Shown here: one piece after another, positions 45,381 through 53,575 of the stretch | How positions within the stretch are numbered: the stretch's first letter is position 1 | How the letters are laid out: each line of letters opens with the position of its first letter | Assembly (NCBI GenBank): GCA_963754305.1 | Contig: CAVWFR010000040.1 | Coordinates: 124,001-188,000, forward strand | Direction: 5' to 3' | DNA length: 64,000 bases | Origin: DATEDA01 sp963754305 | GTDB lineage: Bacteria; Pseudomonadota; Gammaproteobacteria; Burkholderiales; SG8-39 | The notes under the pieces: model-generated | Seen by the model: the letters and a program-made list of their open reading frames with translations, nothing else | What the model was told of the DNA's origin: nothing | Database searches by the model: none | Translations under genes and position numbers: made by a program

Positions 45381-46214
45381 ATGTCCGCCATCCCCAAGCC
45401 CGAATCGCAGGCCGCCGCCTACCTCACGGTCAGCAATATCGAGGTCATCTACGACCACGTCATCCTGGTCCTGAAGGGCGTGTCGCTGCAGGTGCAGAAA
45501 GGCACGATCGTGGCGCTGCTCGGCGCCAATGGTGCGGGCAAGACGACGACGCTGAAAGCGATCTCGAACCTGCTGCAGGCCGAGCGCGGCGAGGTGACCA
45601 AGGGCTCGATCGAGTTCGACGGCCAGAGAGTGGACCGGCGCACGCCGAACGAGCTGGTGCGCATGGGGGTCTGCCAGGTGATGGAGGGCCGCCACTGCTT
45701 CCAGCACCTGACCGTCGAGGAGAACCTCCTCACCGGCGCGTTCACGCGGTCGATCGGCCGGGCCGAGCTCGCCCGCGATCTCGATCTCGTCTACCAGTAC
45801 TTCCCGCGGCTGCGCGAGCGCCGCAGCTCGCTCGCCGGCTACACCTCTGGTGGCGAGCAGCAGATGACCGCGATCGGGCGCGCGCTGATGGCAAAGCCCA
45901 AGATGATCCTGCTCGACGAGCCGTCGATGGGGCTCGCGCCGCAGCTCGTCGAGGAGATCTTCGAGATCGTGCGCGGCCTCAACCAGAAGGAGGGCGTCTC
46001 GTTCCTGCTCGCCGAGCAGAACACGAACATCGCGCTCCGCTACGCCGACTACGGCTACATCCTCGAGAACGGCCGCGTCGTGATGGACGGCGAGGCCTCG
46101 CGGCTGCGCGAGAACGACGACGTGAAGGAGTTCTACCTCGGGCTCTCGACCGGAGGGCGCAAGAGCTTCCGCGACACGAAATTCTATCGGCGGCGGAAGC
46201 GGTGGCTGTCCTAA
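45381..46214 (+). CDS. LIV-type ABC transporter ATPase (LivF-like), system 2
   Basis: 277-residue ATPase: LTVSNIEVIYDHVILVLKGV, Walker A LGANGAGKTT, MGVCQVMEGRHCFQHLTVEE, signature YTSGGEQQMTAIG, Walker B MILLDEPSMGLAPQ and LLAEQNT. It has a C-terminal extension GGRKSFRDTKFYRRRKRWLS not found in E. coli LivF but common in this operon type. ATG 45381 is chosen over an upstream TTG because the latter overlaps the terminator region. Placing LivF after the receptor separates it from LivG. Confidence 0.92.
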   Translation: MSAIPKPESQAAAYLTVSNIEVIYDHVILVLKGVSLQVQKGTIVALLGANGAGKTTTLKAISNLLQAERGEVTKGSIEFDGQRVDRRTPNELVRMGVCQVMEGRHCFQHLTVEENLLTGAFTRSIGRAELARDLDLVYQYFPRLRERRSSLAGYTSGGEQQMTAIGRALMAKPKMILLDEPSMGLAPQLVEEIFEIVRGLNQKEGVSFLLAEQNTNIALRYADYGYILENGRVVMDGEASRLRENDDVKEFYLGLSTGGRKSFRDTKFYRRRKRWLS

Positions 46215-46217
46215 GAC

Positions 46218-46290
46218 GAGAATCACGTCGTGGGACGGCGATTCTCCTGAATTCGGGGAGCACGAGGGGTTATGCTCCCTCGTATCGTGA
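46218..46290. repeat. hairpin pair with CACGAGGG/CCCTCGTatCGTG repeat, copy 2
   Basis: GAGAATC (46218-46224)/GATTCTC (46240-46246) forms a first hairpin right after the LivF-like gene. TCGGGGAGCACGAGGG (46253-46268) and CCCTCGTATCGTGA (46277-46290) form the second, with loop length shorter than in copy 1 (33224-33275) but nearly identical arms. The paired conservation of arms with a variable loop suggests an RNA or DNA hairpin function. Confidence 0.6.
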
Positions 46291-46312
46291 CAATCTAGCG
46301 ATCTGAGGGCGC

Positions 46313-47563
46313 ATGTCCGATCACTACGACCAGCTCGAGACCCGCGATCCCGAGTTGCGGGAGCGCGATCTTCTCGAGCTTCTGGCGCGGCAGGTCGCGC
46401 ACGCAAAGGCGAACGCGCCGGGCTTCGCCACGATCCTGCAGGACGTCGACCCGCGCACGGTCGTTTCGCGCGCCGCCCTGGCGCGCCTCCCGGTCACCCG
46501 AAAATCCGGCCTGAAGGTGCTGCAATCCGACGCGCCGCCGCTCGGCGGCCTCAACGCGACGCCGATTGCGAAGCTCGCGAAGCTGTTCGTCTCGCCCGGC
46601 GCCATCTACGAGCCCGAGGGACACGGCCGCGACTGGTGGCGCACGGGACGGGCGCTGCACGCCGCGGGGTTTCGTCCCGGCGATCTCGTCACGAACACGT
46701 TCGCCTATCACTTCACCCCGGCCGGCTCGATGCTCGAGAACGGGGCCCTCGCGTGCGGTTGCACCGTCGTACCGGCGGGGGTCGGCCAGACCGAGATGCA
46801 GGTGGCGACGATCGCCGAGCTCCGGATCGGCGGCTACATCGGCACGCCCTCGTTCCTCAAGCTCATCGTCGAAAAGGCCGATGAGCTGAAGACGGATATT
46901 TCCTGCCTCCGCAAGGCGATGGTCGGTGCGGAGTACCTGCCGCCGGCGCTCCGGACCACGATGGCCGAGCGGGGCGTGATTGTGATGCAGTGCTACGCGA
47001 CCGCCGACCTCGGGTTGATCGCCTACGAAACGCGCGGGCCCGATGGCAAGGTGTGCGAGGGCATGCTGGTCGACGAGGGCTGCCTGCTCGAGATCGTGCG
47101 GCCTGGGACCGGCGACCCGGTGCCGGCGGGCGAGGTCGGCGAAGTGGTCGTCACCAGCTTCAACGCCGACTATCCGCTCATCCGCTTCGCGACCGGCGAC
47201 CTGTCGGCAGTGCTGCCGAAACCCAGCCCGTGCGGCCGCACCAACGTCCGGATCAAAGGCTGGATGGGCCGGGCCGACCAGGCGACGAAGGTGAAAGGGC
47301 TGTTCGTGCAGCCCGCGCAGGTCGCGGAGATCCTCAAGCGCCACCCGGAGTTGAAGCGCGCGCGGCTCGTCGTCGACCAGGCGGACGGGCAGGACCGCAT
47401 GACGCTCCGCTGCGAGGTCGAGTCGGCGCCGGCGGGCCTCGCCGATGCCGTCGTCGCGACGATCCGCGACGTGACGAAGCTCCGCGGTGAAGTGAGCCTG
47501 CACGCGCCGGGCGAGCTGCCGAACGACGGCAGAGTCGTCGACGACACGCGGAAGTACACGTAG
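46313..47563 (+). CDS. phenylacetate-CoA-ligase-family AMP-binding protein
   Basis: 416-residue PaaK-like adenylating enzyme. LARLPVTRKSGLKVLQSDAP is the PaaK N-terminal region. The A3 region reads KLFVSPGAIYEPEGHGRDWW, which has SPGAIYEP where PaaK has SSGTTG.P, so the usual Ser/Thr-rich P-loop is altered. TNTFAYHFTPAGSMLENGAL, QCYATADLGLIAYETRGPDG and YPLIRFATGDLSAVLPKPSP (ATP-ribose Asp) are conserved. The C-domain starts RIKGWMGRADQATKVKGLFV. It activates an aromatic or related acid as CoA thioester and belongs with the second LIV operon. Confidence 0.85.
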   Translation: MSDHYDQLETRDPELRERDLLELLARQVAHAKANAPGFATILQDVDPRTVVSRAALARLPVTRKSGLKVLQSDAPPLGGLNATPIAKLAKLFVSPGAIYEPEGHGRDWWRTGRALHAAGFRPGDLVTNTFAYHFTPAGSMLENGALACGCTVVPAGVGQTEMQVATIAELRIGGYIGTPSFLKLIVEKADELKTDISCLRKAMVGAEYLPPALRTTMAERGVIVMQCYATADLGLIAYETRGPDGKVCEGMLVDEGCLLEIVRPGTGDPVPAGEVGEVVVTSFNADYPLIRFATGDLSAVLPKPSPCGRTNVRIKGWMGRADQATKVKGLFVQPAQVAEILKRHPELKRARLVVDQADGQDRMTLRCEVESAPAGLADAVVATIRDVTKLRGEVSLHAPGELPNDGRVVDDTRKYT

Positions 47564-47638
47564 AACATGGACAACCCGGGCGGGCGCCCGGGGAGATTTC
47601 CAAGAAGACCGGCTACGAGCTGCTGCAGAGGTGACGCG

Positions 47639-47860
47639 CTACTGCGGCGCCTCGATCTTCGCCTCGTGCGCGACCTTCGCCCATTTCGCCAGCTCGGCGC
47701 GGATGAACTGAGCGAAGCGCTCCGGCGAGGCGGGCGGGAAGGTCTCCAGGTTCTGCGCGGCGTAGCGCTCGCGGACTTCGGGCAGCTGCAGCAACTGGTT
47801 CACCTCGGCGTTCAGGCGCTCGACGATCGGCCGCGGGGTGCCCGCGGGCGCGAACATGTT
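47639..47860 (-). pseudogene. C-terminal remnant of a Bug/TctC receptor
   Basis: About 73 codons ending at 47639: FAPAGTPRPIVERLNAEVNQ, then LLQLPEVRERYAAQNLETFP and FAQFIRAELAKWAKVAHEAK. This is the last quarter of a Bug receptor; signal peptide and ligand domains are missing. It is opposite in direction to its neighbours. The flanking 47564-47637 holds another possible tail on the + strand (GEISKKTGYELLQR before TGA), so this gap looks like a deletion scar. Confidence 0.7.
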
Positions 47861-47932
47861 CTGCTTTCTCCTCTTACCCGGCACGAGTCATGACGCTATG
47901 ATCAAGTCAATCCGGACGCACGGAGCCAGGCC

Positions 47933-49141
47933 ATGACACGCAAGCCGATGCTGGAAGGGGTGCGGATTCTCGCCGTCGAACAGTACGGCGCGGGCCCCTT
48001 CGGGACGCTCTTTCTCGCCGACCTCGGCGCCGAGGTGATCAAGATCGAGACGCGCGGCGAGGGCGGCGACGTGTCGCGCATGATCGGGCCGGATTTCAAT
48101 GACGCGTTGCCGCAAACGGCTCAGAGCGTCTTCTACCAGGGGTTCAACCGCAGCAAGAAGAGCATCACGCTGGATCTCGCCTGCCCCGAGGGCAAGGCCG
48201 TCTTCAACCGGCTGGCCGCGCAATCGCATGCGGTCGTGAGCAATTTGCGCGGCGACGTGCCCGCAAAGCTGGCGATCACCTTCGAGCACCTCGAGGCGGT
48301 CAACCCGAAGATCGTCTGCGCGCATCTCACCGGCTACGGCCGCGAGGGCGAGCGCGCGGCATGGCCGGGCTATGACTACCTGATGCAGGCGGAGGCGGGC
48401 TACTTCCACCTCACCGGCGAGCCCGAAGGCGCGCCGACGCGCTTCGGGCTCTCGCTCGTCGACCTCATGACCGGCGTCGCGCTCGCGGCCGGGCTGCTCG
48501 CTGCCCTGCACGCGGCCGAGCGCGACGGGCGCGGGCGCGAGATCGACGTGAGCCTGTTCGATCTCGCGCTCTTCAACCTGAACTACATCGGCCACTGGTA
48601 TCTCAACGGCGGCGCCGCGACCGGCCGCCAGCCGCGCTCCGCGCACGCGTCGGTCACGCCGTGCCAGACCTACCGCACGCGCGACGGCTGGATCTATCTC
48701 ATGTGCAACAAGGAGAAGTTCTGGGCGGTGCTGTGCCGCAAGATCGGGCGGCCCGAGTGGATCGACGATCCGCGCTTCCGCCGGTTCCCCGATCGATTGA
48801 AGCATCGCGCGCTGCTCACGGAACTGATCGACGAGGCCCTGCGCGAGCGCACGACCGTCGAGTGGCTCACGGAGTTCGCCGGCAGCGTGCCGGCCGCACC
48901 GATCTACGACGTCACCCAGGCGCTGGAGAACCCGTGGGTGAAGGGAAGCGCGCGCATCGAATCGATCGCGGTCGACGGCGGCAAACCGCTGCGGCTGCTC
49001 ACGAACCCGTTTCGCGGCGACGGCTTGCCGCTTCCAGGGCGACCGGCGCCGGTGCTCGGCGCGGATACCGAGGCGGTGCTCGCCGCCGCGGGCTTCGCGC
49101 GCGAGGAGATCGAGCGTCTGCGCGCCGGCGGCGTCATCTGA
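47933..49141 (+). CDS. CaiB/BaiF family class III CoA-transferase
   Basis: 402-residue CoA-transferase. MLEGVRILAVEQYGAGPFGT, FLADLGAEVIKIETRGEGGD, FNRSKKSITLDLACPEGKAV and the catalytic Asp148 in AWPGYDYLMQAEAGYFHLTG (the acyl-CoA anhydride residue) are all present, with VPAAPIYDVTQALENPWVKG near the end. It moves CoA between carboxylic acids. With the hydratase and lyase that follow, likely acceptors are itaconate, mesaconate or citramalate-type C5 acids. A TATGAT -10-like hexamer lies at 47897-47902. Confidence 0.92.
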   Translation: MTRKPMLEGVRILAVEQYGAGPFGTLFLADLGAEVIKIETRGEGGDVSRMIGPDFNDALPQTAQSVFYQGFNRSKKSITLDLACPEGKAVFNRLAAQSHAVVSNLRGDVPAKLAITFEHLEAVNPKIVCAHLTGYGREGERAAWPGYDYLMQAEAGYFHLTGEPEGAPTRFGLSLVDLMTGVALAAGLLAALHAAERDGRGREIDVSLFDLALFNLNYIGHWYLNGGAATGRQPRSAHASVTPCQTYRTRDGWIYLMCNKEKFWAVLCRKIGRPEWIDDPRFRRFPDRLKHRALLTELIDEALRERTTVEWLTEFAGSVPAAPIYDVTQALENPWVKGSARIESIAVDGGKPLRLLTNPFRGDGLPLPGRPAPVLGADTEAVLAAAGFAREEIERLRAGGVI

Positions 49142-49155
49142 TTTCGGAAGGACCC

Positions 49156-50211
49156 ATGAGCTTCTACGCCTACCTGCGCGCGGGTGAAGCGCGCTACCAG
49201 GAACGCTTCGGACTCGACTTCGAGGAGCTCGCCGTCGGCCAGCGCTTCAAGCATCGCCCCGGTGTGACGCTGTCGCAGCAGGACAACGCCGACGAAGCGC
49301 TCGATACGCTGAACGCGGCGATGCTTCATTACGACGCGCACTACTCCGCGCAGACGGCCTGGAAGAAGCCGCTGATGGTTTCGACCGTAACGCTGCAGCG
49401 CGTGATCGGCATGGCCTCGCACACCTTCGGTCGCAAGAAGGCGATTCTCGGCTTCGCCGAGATCGCGATGACGGGGCCGGTGTTTGGCGGCGATACGCTG
49501 TACTCGGAATCCGAGATCACGGCGGCGCGGAATGAAGGCATCGACTACGGCGTCGCCACGGTGATCTCCCGCGGGGTGAACGCCGACGGCAAGGAGGTAG
49601 CCAGGCTGACGTACGACCTCGCGGTCTACAACCGCGGCCGGCACCCCGACGAGCTCGGGCGGCCCGCCGCGCCGCCGGTCGAGGAAGAGCGTTTCAACCT
49701 CTATGCGAAGCTCGCCGACGGCGCGCTCGTCGAGCGCTACGGCATCTTCTTCGAGGACGCCCGCGCCGGCGAGACCTTTGTCCACTATCCGCGGCGCACG
49801 TTCTATCGCGACGAGGCGGTCGAGCACGCCTGGCGCTCGCTCGAGGTCAACCCGCAGTATCACGACCAATCGTGGATCGACCGGCACCAGGACGGACGCC
49901 AGCGCATACAGGAGACGTGGATCATTTCCGCCGCGACCGCGGCGACCACGCGGACGTTCGGCCGGGTCGTCGCGAACCTCGGCTGGACCGACATCAAGCT
50001 GCCAGCGCCGGTGTATGCGGGCGACACGACCGAAGCCGAGTCGACCATCGTCGACAAGCGCGAATCGAAGTCACGGCCGAACGAAGGCATCCTCACCGTC
50101 GACACGCGCGCGTACAACCAGCACCGCGAGCTCGTGCTCTCGTATCGACGGAATCTTCTGGTCTACAAGCGCAGCGCAGAGACGCCTTATGCGAAGGCAG
50201 GCTATGCCTGA
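49156..50211 (+). CDS. MaoC-family double-hotdog hydratase, mesaconyl-CoA hydratase-like
   Basis: 351-residue protein with two hotdog repeats, about residues 15-165 and 185-345: FEELAVGQRFKHRPGVTLSQ, MVSTVTLQRVIGMASHTFGR and GPVFGGDTLYSESEIT in the first; FFEDARAGETFVHYPRRTFY and APVYAGDTTEAESTIVDKRE in the second. Size and duplication match mesaconyl-CoA hydratase / beta-methylmalyl-CoA dehydratase enzymes of C5-CoA metabolism, rather than single-domain R-hydratases. GGAAGG precedes the ATG. It overlaps the lyase start by eight bases. Confidence 0.85.
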   Translation: MSFYAYLRAGEARYQERFGLDFEELAVGQRFKHRPGVTLSQQDNADEALDTLNAAMLHYDAHYSAQTAWKKPLMVSTVTLQRVIGMASHTFGRKKAILGFAEIAMTGPVFGGDTLYSESEITAARNEGIDYGVATVISRGVNADGKEVARLTYDLAVYNRGRHPDELGRPAAPPVEEERFNLYAKLADGALVERYGIFFEDARAGETFVHYPRRTFYRDEAVEHAWRSLEVNPQYHDQSWIDRHQDGRQRIQETWIISAATAATTRTFGRVVANLGWTDIKLPAPVYAGDTTEAESTIVDKRESKSRPNEGILTVDTRAYNQHRELVLSYRRNLLVYKRSAETPYAKAGYA

Positions 50212-51055
50212 GACCGTGCGCGACGTCGGCCTCTGCCGCGTCCTCCTCTTCACGCCCGGGAATCGGCCGGATCGCTTCGCGAAGGCCGCGGCGACCGGCG
50301 CCGACGGCCTGATCTTGGACCTCGAAGACGCGATCTCGCTCGCGGACAAGGACGCGGCGCGAGCGACGCTCGTCGACCATTTCCGCGCCGGGCACCGCCG
50401 CGAGCTCGGGCCGCGGCAGATCTGCGGGTTGCGCGTCAACAACATCCACACGCCGGCCGGCGTGCGCGATCTCGACGCGCTCGTCTCGGCGAAAGTCGCG
50501 CCCGACTTCGTCGTCCTGCCCAAAGTGGAGTCGGCGTTCGAGGTTCGGCTGTACACCCGCCTCCTCCCCGGCGTCCCGCTCCTCTGCACCGTCGAATCGG
50601 CGCGCGGGCTGGACGCGGCGACCGAGATCGCGGGCGCCGACGCGCTGGTGCGCGCGATCGCGTTCGGCGGCGCCGACCTCGCGGTCGACCTGCGCGCGGA
50701 GCTCGCGTGGGAGCCGCTCTACTGGGGACGCGCGCGCATCGTGCAGGCCGCGGCGACCGCGGGAATCGCCGCGATCGACGTGCCGCACGTCATCCTCGAC
50801 GACGAGGCGGGTCTCCGGAGCGACGCCGTGCGCGCTAAGGCCATGGGTTACGCCGGCAAGCTCGCGATCCACCCGAAGCAGCTGCCGGCTATCCTCGACG
50901 TTTTCACGCCGACGGCGGAGGAGATCGAGCGCGCCGAAGGGATCGTCGCCGCCTACGCTGCGGCCGGCGGCAACGTCGTCGAGTACCGCGGGAAGATGGT
51001 CGAGGGGCCGATCGTGAAGGCGGCGCAACGGATCCTTTCCGTCGCGAAGCGCTGA
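50204..51055 (+). CDS. HpcH/HpaI-CitE-family lyase (malyl/citramalyl-CoA lyase-like)
   Basis: 283-residue TIM-barrel lyase. LLFTPGNRPDRFAKAAATGA, LILDLEDAISLADKDAARAT (Mg-binding acidic residues), GLRVNNIHTPAGVRDLDAL, FVVLPKVESAFEV, AFGGADLAVDL and GYAGKLAIHPKQLPAILDVF are the CitE/Mcl/Ccl signatures. It cleaves 3-hydroxy-acyl-CoA such as malyl-CoA or citramalyl-CoA to acetyl-CoA (or propionyl-CoA) plus glyoxylate or pyruvate. Its coupling to the MaoC and CaiB genes completes a transfer-hydrate-cleave module. Confidence 0.88.
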   Translation: MPETVRDVGLCRVLLFTPGNRPDRFAKAAATGADGLILDLEDAISLADKDAARATLVDHFRAGHRRELGPRQICGLRVNNIHTPAGVRDLDALVSAKVAPDFVVLPKVESAFEVRLYTRLLPGVPLLCTVESARGLDAATEIAGADALVRAIAFGGADLAVDLRAELAWEPLYWGRARIVQAAATAGIAAIDVPHVILDDEAGLRSDAVRAKAMGYAGKLAIHPKQLPAILDVFTPTAEEIERAEGIVAAYAAAGGNVVEYRGKMVEGPIVKAAQRILSVAKR

Positions 51056-51223
51056 CCGGCGCAGCGGCAAAGGCCCGGGGACTCGTTTACGATGCGGTCC
51101 CCGCCGCGCCTCGACGACGCGGTGCGGGTGCTTGGCCCGAGCGCATGGCCGTCGCACCTAAGAACGGTTCACGACTCACAGACTCATGATCAACCAGGAC
51201 TACACGCATATGGGGCGCGCGAA

Positions 51224-52060
51224 GTGAGGTGGGTGCTTGCGCTCGCCGTGGTCTGCCTTGCGCTCTCCGTGAACGGGTACGCGCAAGGGTTTCTCTCCAA
51301 CGCGCCGTACGTCCCGACGCCGCAGTCGACGGTCGACCGGATGCTCGAGCTTGCCAAGGTCGGGCCGACCGACTACGTGATCGACCTCGGCTCGGGCGAC
51401 GGACGAATCCCGATTACGGCGGCGAAGAAGTTCGGTGCGCGCGGCGTGGGCATCGAAATCGAGGCCGACCTGATCGCGCGGAGCCGCTTCGACGCGCGCC
51501 GCGCTGGTGTCGGCGACCGGGTCACGTTCAAGACCGAGGATCTGTTCACCACCGACCTCAGCCCGGCCACCGTGCTGACGCTCTATCTCTTTCGCGAGCT
51601 CAACCTGACGCTGCGCCCGCGGATTCTCGAGCAGATGCGTCCCGGGTCGCGCGTCGTCACCCACGACTGGGACATGGGCGAGTGGGAGCCCGATCTGGCG
51701 GAGACCACCCCGGCTCCGGACAAGCCGGTCGGCATCGATCGCAACAGCAAGATCTTCCTGTGGTACATCCCGGCGAGGATGGCAGGGCGCTGGCGCCTGG
51801 AAACCACGGCGGCGCCCGGCGGCCTGGCGACCATCGCGCTCGAGCAGCAGTTCCAGCGCTTCGAAGGCGCCGTCGAGCACGAAGGTGCGCGGCATGCGAT
51901 CGTCGGCGGCCGCGCGCGCGGTGAGTCCGTGCAGTTCATCGTGCCCGGTGTCTCGGCTTACTCCGGCGTGTACCAAGGCACGGCCGAAGACAACCACGTG
52001 CGCGGCCACATCCTGCGCGACGGCGCAGTGGTCGCGCGCTTCACGGCGAGCCGGCTGTGA
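51224..52060 (+). CDS. exported class I SAM-methyltransferase-fold protein (paralogue 2)
   Basis: 278 residues from GTG 51224. A clear Sec signal peptide, MRWVLALAVVCLALSVNGYA, is cut before QGF. APYVPTPQSTVDRMLELAKV is followed by the SAM loop YVIDLGSGDGRIPITAAKKF (about residues 51-70), the acidic second motif GVGIEIEADLI and TVLTLYLFRELNLTLRP, then RPGSRVVTHDWDMGEWEPDL and a beta-rich C-terminal domain (about residues 185-278). An in-frame upstream ATG (51092) would bury the signal peptide inside a 44-residue leader without homology. Stop and next start overlap (GTGA). Confidence 0.82.
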   Translation: MRWVLALAVVCLALSVNGYAQGFLSNAPYVPTPQSTVDRMLELAKVGPTDYVIDLGSGDGRIPITAAKKFGARGVGIEIEADLIARSRFDARRAGVGDRVTFKTEDLFTTDLSPATVLTLYLFRELNLTLRPRILEQMRPGSRVVTHDWDMGEWEPDLAETTPAPDKPVGIDRNSKIFLWYIPARMAGRWRLETTAAPGGLATIALEQQFQRFEGAVEHEGARHAIVGGRARGESVQFIVPGVSAYSGVYQGTAEDNHVRGHILRDGAVVARFTASRL

Positions 52061-52947
52061 GCAGCCCTCTTCCCCGCCGCTTGGGAGGAGGGGCGCCCGC
52101 GCGGCGGGCAGGGCCGTGTGGGCCGACGGGCGTTCTCCTATTCACTTTCCTCGTTTCGCTTTCGCCGGCCTTCGCCGCCGAAGAAGTCCCGTACGTCCAG
52201 ACCCCGCAGCCCGTCGTCGACGCGATGCTGAAGCTCGCGGGCGTGAACGGGCGGGACTTTCTCATCGACCTCGGCTCCGGCGACGGGCGCATCCCGATCA
52301 CGGCGGCGAAGCGCTTCGGTACGCGCGGCTTCGGCGTCGACTACGTCGGCACGCTCGTCCAGCTCGCCAACGACAACGCGGCGAAGGCCGGCGTCGCGGA
52401 TCGCGTGCGGTTCGAGGAGCGCGACATCTTCAAGACCGATCTGTCCGCGGCGACGGTCGTCGCGTTCTACTTGCTGCCCGACTTCAACCTCGAGCTGCGG
52501 CCGAAGCTGCTAGAGGAGCTGCGACCGGGCACGCGGCTCGTCTCGCACGACGGGGACATGGGCGACTGGCCGCCGGACGCGAAAATCGTCGTGGACGCGC
52601 CGGGGAAGACCGTCGGGGTCGAGAAGAAGAGCACGATCTATCTGTGGGTCGTGCCGGCGATGGTGATGGGCGAGTGGACGACGCGGATCCCGCTCGGCAA
52701 CGGCACCAAGGCGGTCACGCTCGATCTCGCGCAGAGCTTCCAGTCGCTCTCCGGCGCTGCAACCGTGCGCGAGGCGAGCATCGTGCTCGAGCGCGCGTAC
52801 GTGCAGGGGCAGTTCGTGTTCTTCCGGTTTCCCTACGACGGCGGGACGGTGCGCTTCCAGGGCCGCGCGACCAAGGATCGCATCGTCGGCAGGGTCACTA
52901 CCCCGGACGGCCGGACGCACCCCTGGCGGGCGCTGCGCGCCAATTGA
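52057..52947 (+). CDS. exported class I SAM-methyltransferase-fold protein (paralogue 3)
   Basis: 296 residues, GTG start coupled to the previous stop. A basic N-region precedes the hydrophobic segment GVLLFTFLVSLSPAFA, with a predicted cut before AEEVPYV. It shares VPYVQTPQPVVDAMLKLAGV, LIDLGSGDGRIPITAAKRFG, TVVAFYLLPDFNLELRPKLL and TRLVSHDGDMGDWPPDAKIV with its neighbour, and has a similar beta-rich tail (FFRFPYDGGTVRFQGRATKD). The tandem plus the 18.5 kb copy makes three paralogues. Periplasmic SAM is not expected, so cofactor or function may have changed, or the leader may act as a membrane anchor facing the cytoplasm. Confidence 0.82.
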   Translation: MSSPLPRRLGGGAPARRAGPCGPTGVLLFTFLVSLSPAFAAEEVPYVQTPQPVVDAMLKLAGVNGRDFLIDLGSGDGRIPITAAKRFGTRGFGVDYVGTLVQLANDNAAKAGVADRVRFEERDIFKTDLSAATVVAFYLLPDFNLELRPKLLEELRPGTRLVSHDGDMGDWPPDAKIVVDAPGKTVGVEKKSTIYLWVVPAMVMGEWTTRIPLGNGTKAVTLDLAQSFQSLSGAATVREASIVLERAYVQGQFVFFRFPYDGGTVRFQGRATKDRIVGRVTTPDGRTHPWRALRAN

Positions 52948-52948
52948 T

Positions 52949-53575
52949 TCACCGTCGGTACACCGCCGGCCGCCGTCGCCAGTACCGCAGCATCAGCCAG
53001 CCGCCGGCCATGCCTCCGAGATGCGCGAAGTGGGCGACGCCGGCTTGCGACTCCGTCACCCCGAGATACAGCTCGATCGCGGCGTAGACGATCACGAACA
53101 GCCACGCCGGCATCGGGATCGGCGGGAGGAGGAGCACGATCACCCGGCGGGGGAAGTTCATGCCGTAAGCGAGCAACAGCCCGAACACCCCGCCCGATGC
53201 CCCGACCGTCGGGTAGTACGCTCCGGTCGACGCCGAGACGATGAGCTGCGTGATGCCCGCGGCGAGCACCGATCCGAAGTAGTAGGCGAGATAACGGCGC
53301 GGCCCGAACAGCCGCTCGATCTCTGACCCGAACATGTACAGCGCGAACATGTTCAGGAAGAGGTGCATGAAGCCGCCGTGGAGGAAGCTGTAGGTGACGA
53401 GTTGCCACGGCTGAAACGCCCCCACCGCCACGTCGGGCCCGACCGCCGGCGACACCCCGAGCGGCCAGAGCGCGAAATTGAGCAGGAGCCACAGCCCCGC
53501 CCCGAGCTGCGCGAGATAGACGAGCGTCGTGGTGACGATCAGGGTCCAGGTGACAGGGGGGATGGCGGGGAACAT
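52949..53575 (-). CDS. rhomboid-family intramembrane serine protease
   Basis: 208-residue protein with six to seven membrane helices. The catalytic dyad is visible as Ser127 in YPTVGASGGVFGLLLAYGMN and His185 in GVAHFAHLGGMAGGWLML. The oxyanion/L1 region HGGFMHLFLNMFALYMFGSE gives His66, His71 and Asn75. It cleaves transmembrane substrates within the inner membrane. It converges with the methyltransferase pair, its stop lying one base away from theirs. Confidence 0.92.
   Translation of the reverse strand: MFPAIPPVTWTLIVTTTLVYLAQLGAGLWLLLNFALWPLGVSPAVGPDVAVGAFQPWQLVTYSFLHGGFMHLFLNMFALYMFGSEIERLFGPRRYLAYYFGSVLAAGITQLIVSASTGAYYPTVGASGGVFGLLLAYGMNFPRRVIVLLLPPIPMPAWLFVIVYAAIELYLGVTESQAGVAHFAHLGGMAGGWLMLRYWRRRPAVYRR

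Noticed and set aside
47567..47893. Plus-strand open frame across the gap after the PaaK-like gene
   Set aside because: It overlaps the minus-strand Bug remnant, whose sequence is clearly that of the receptor tail; the plus frame has no homology.
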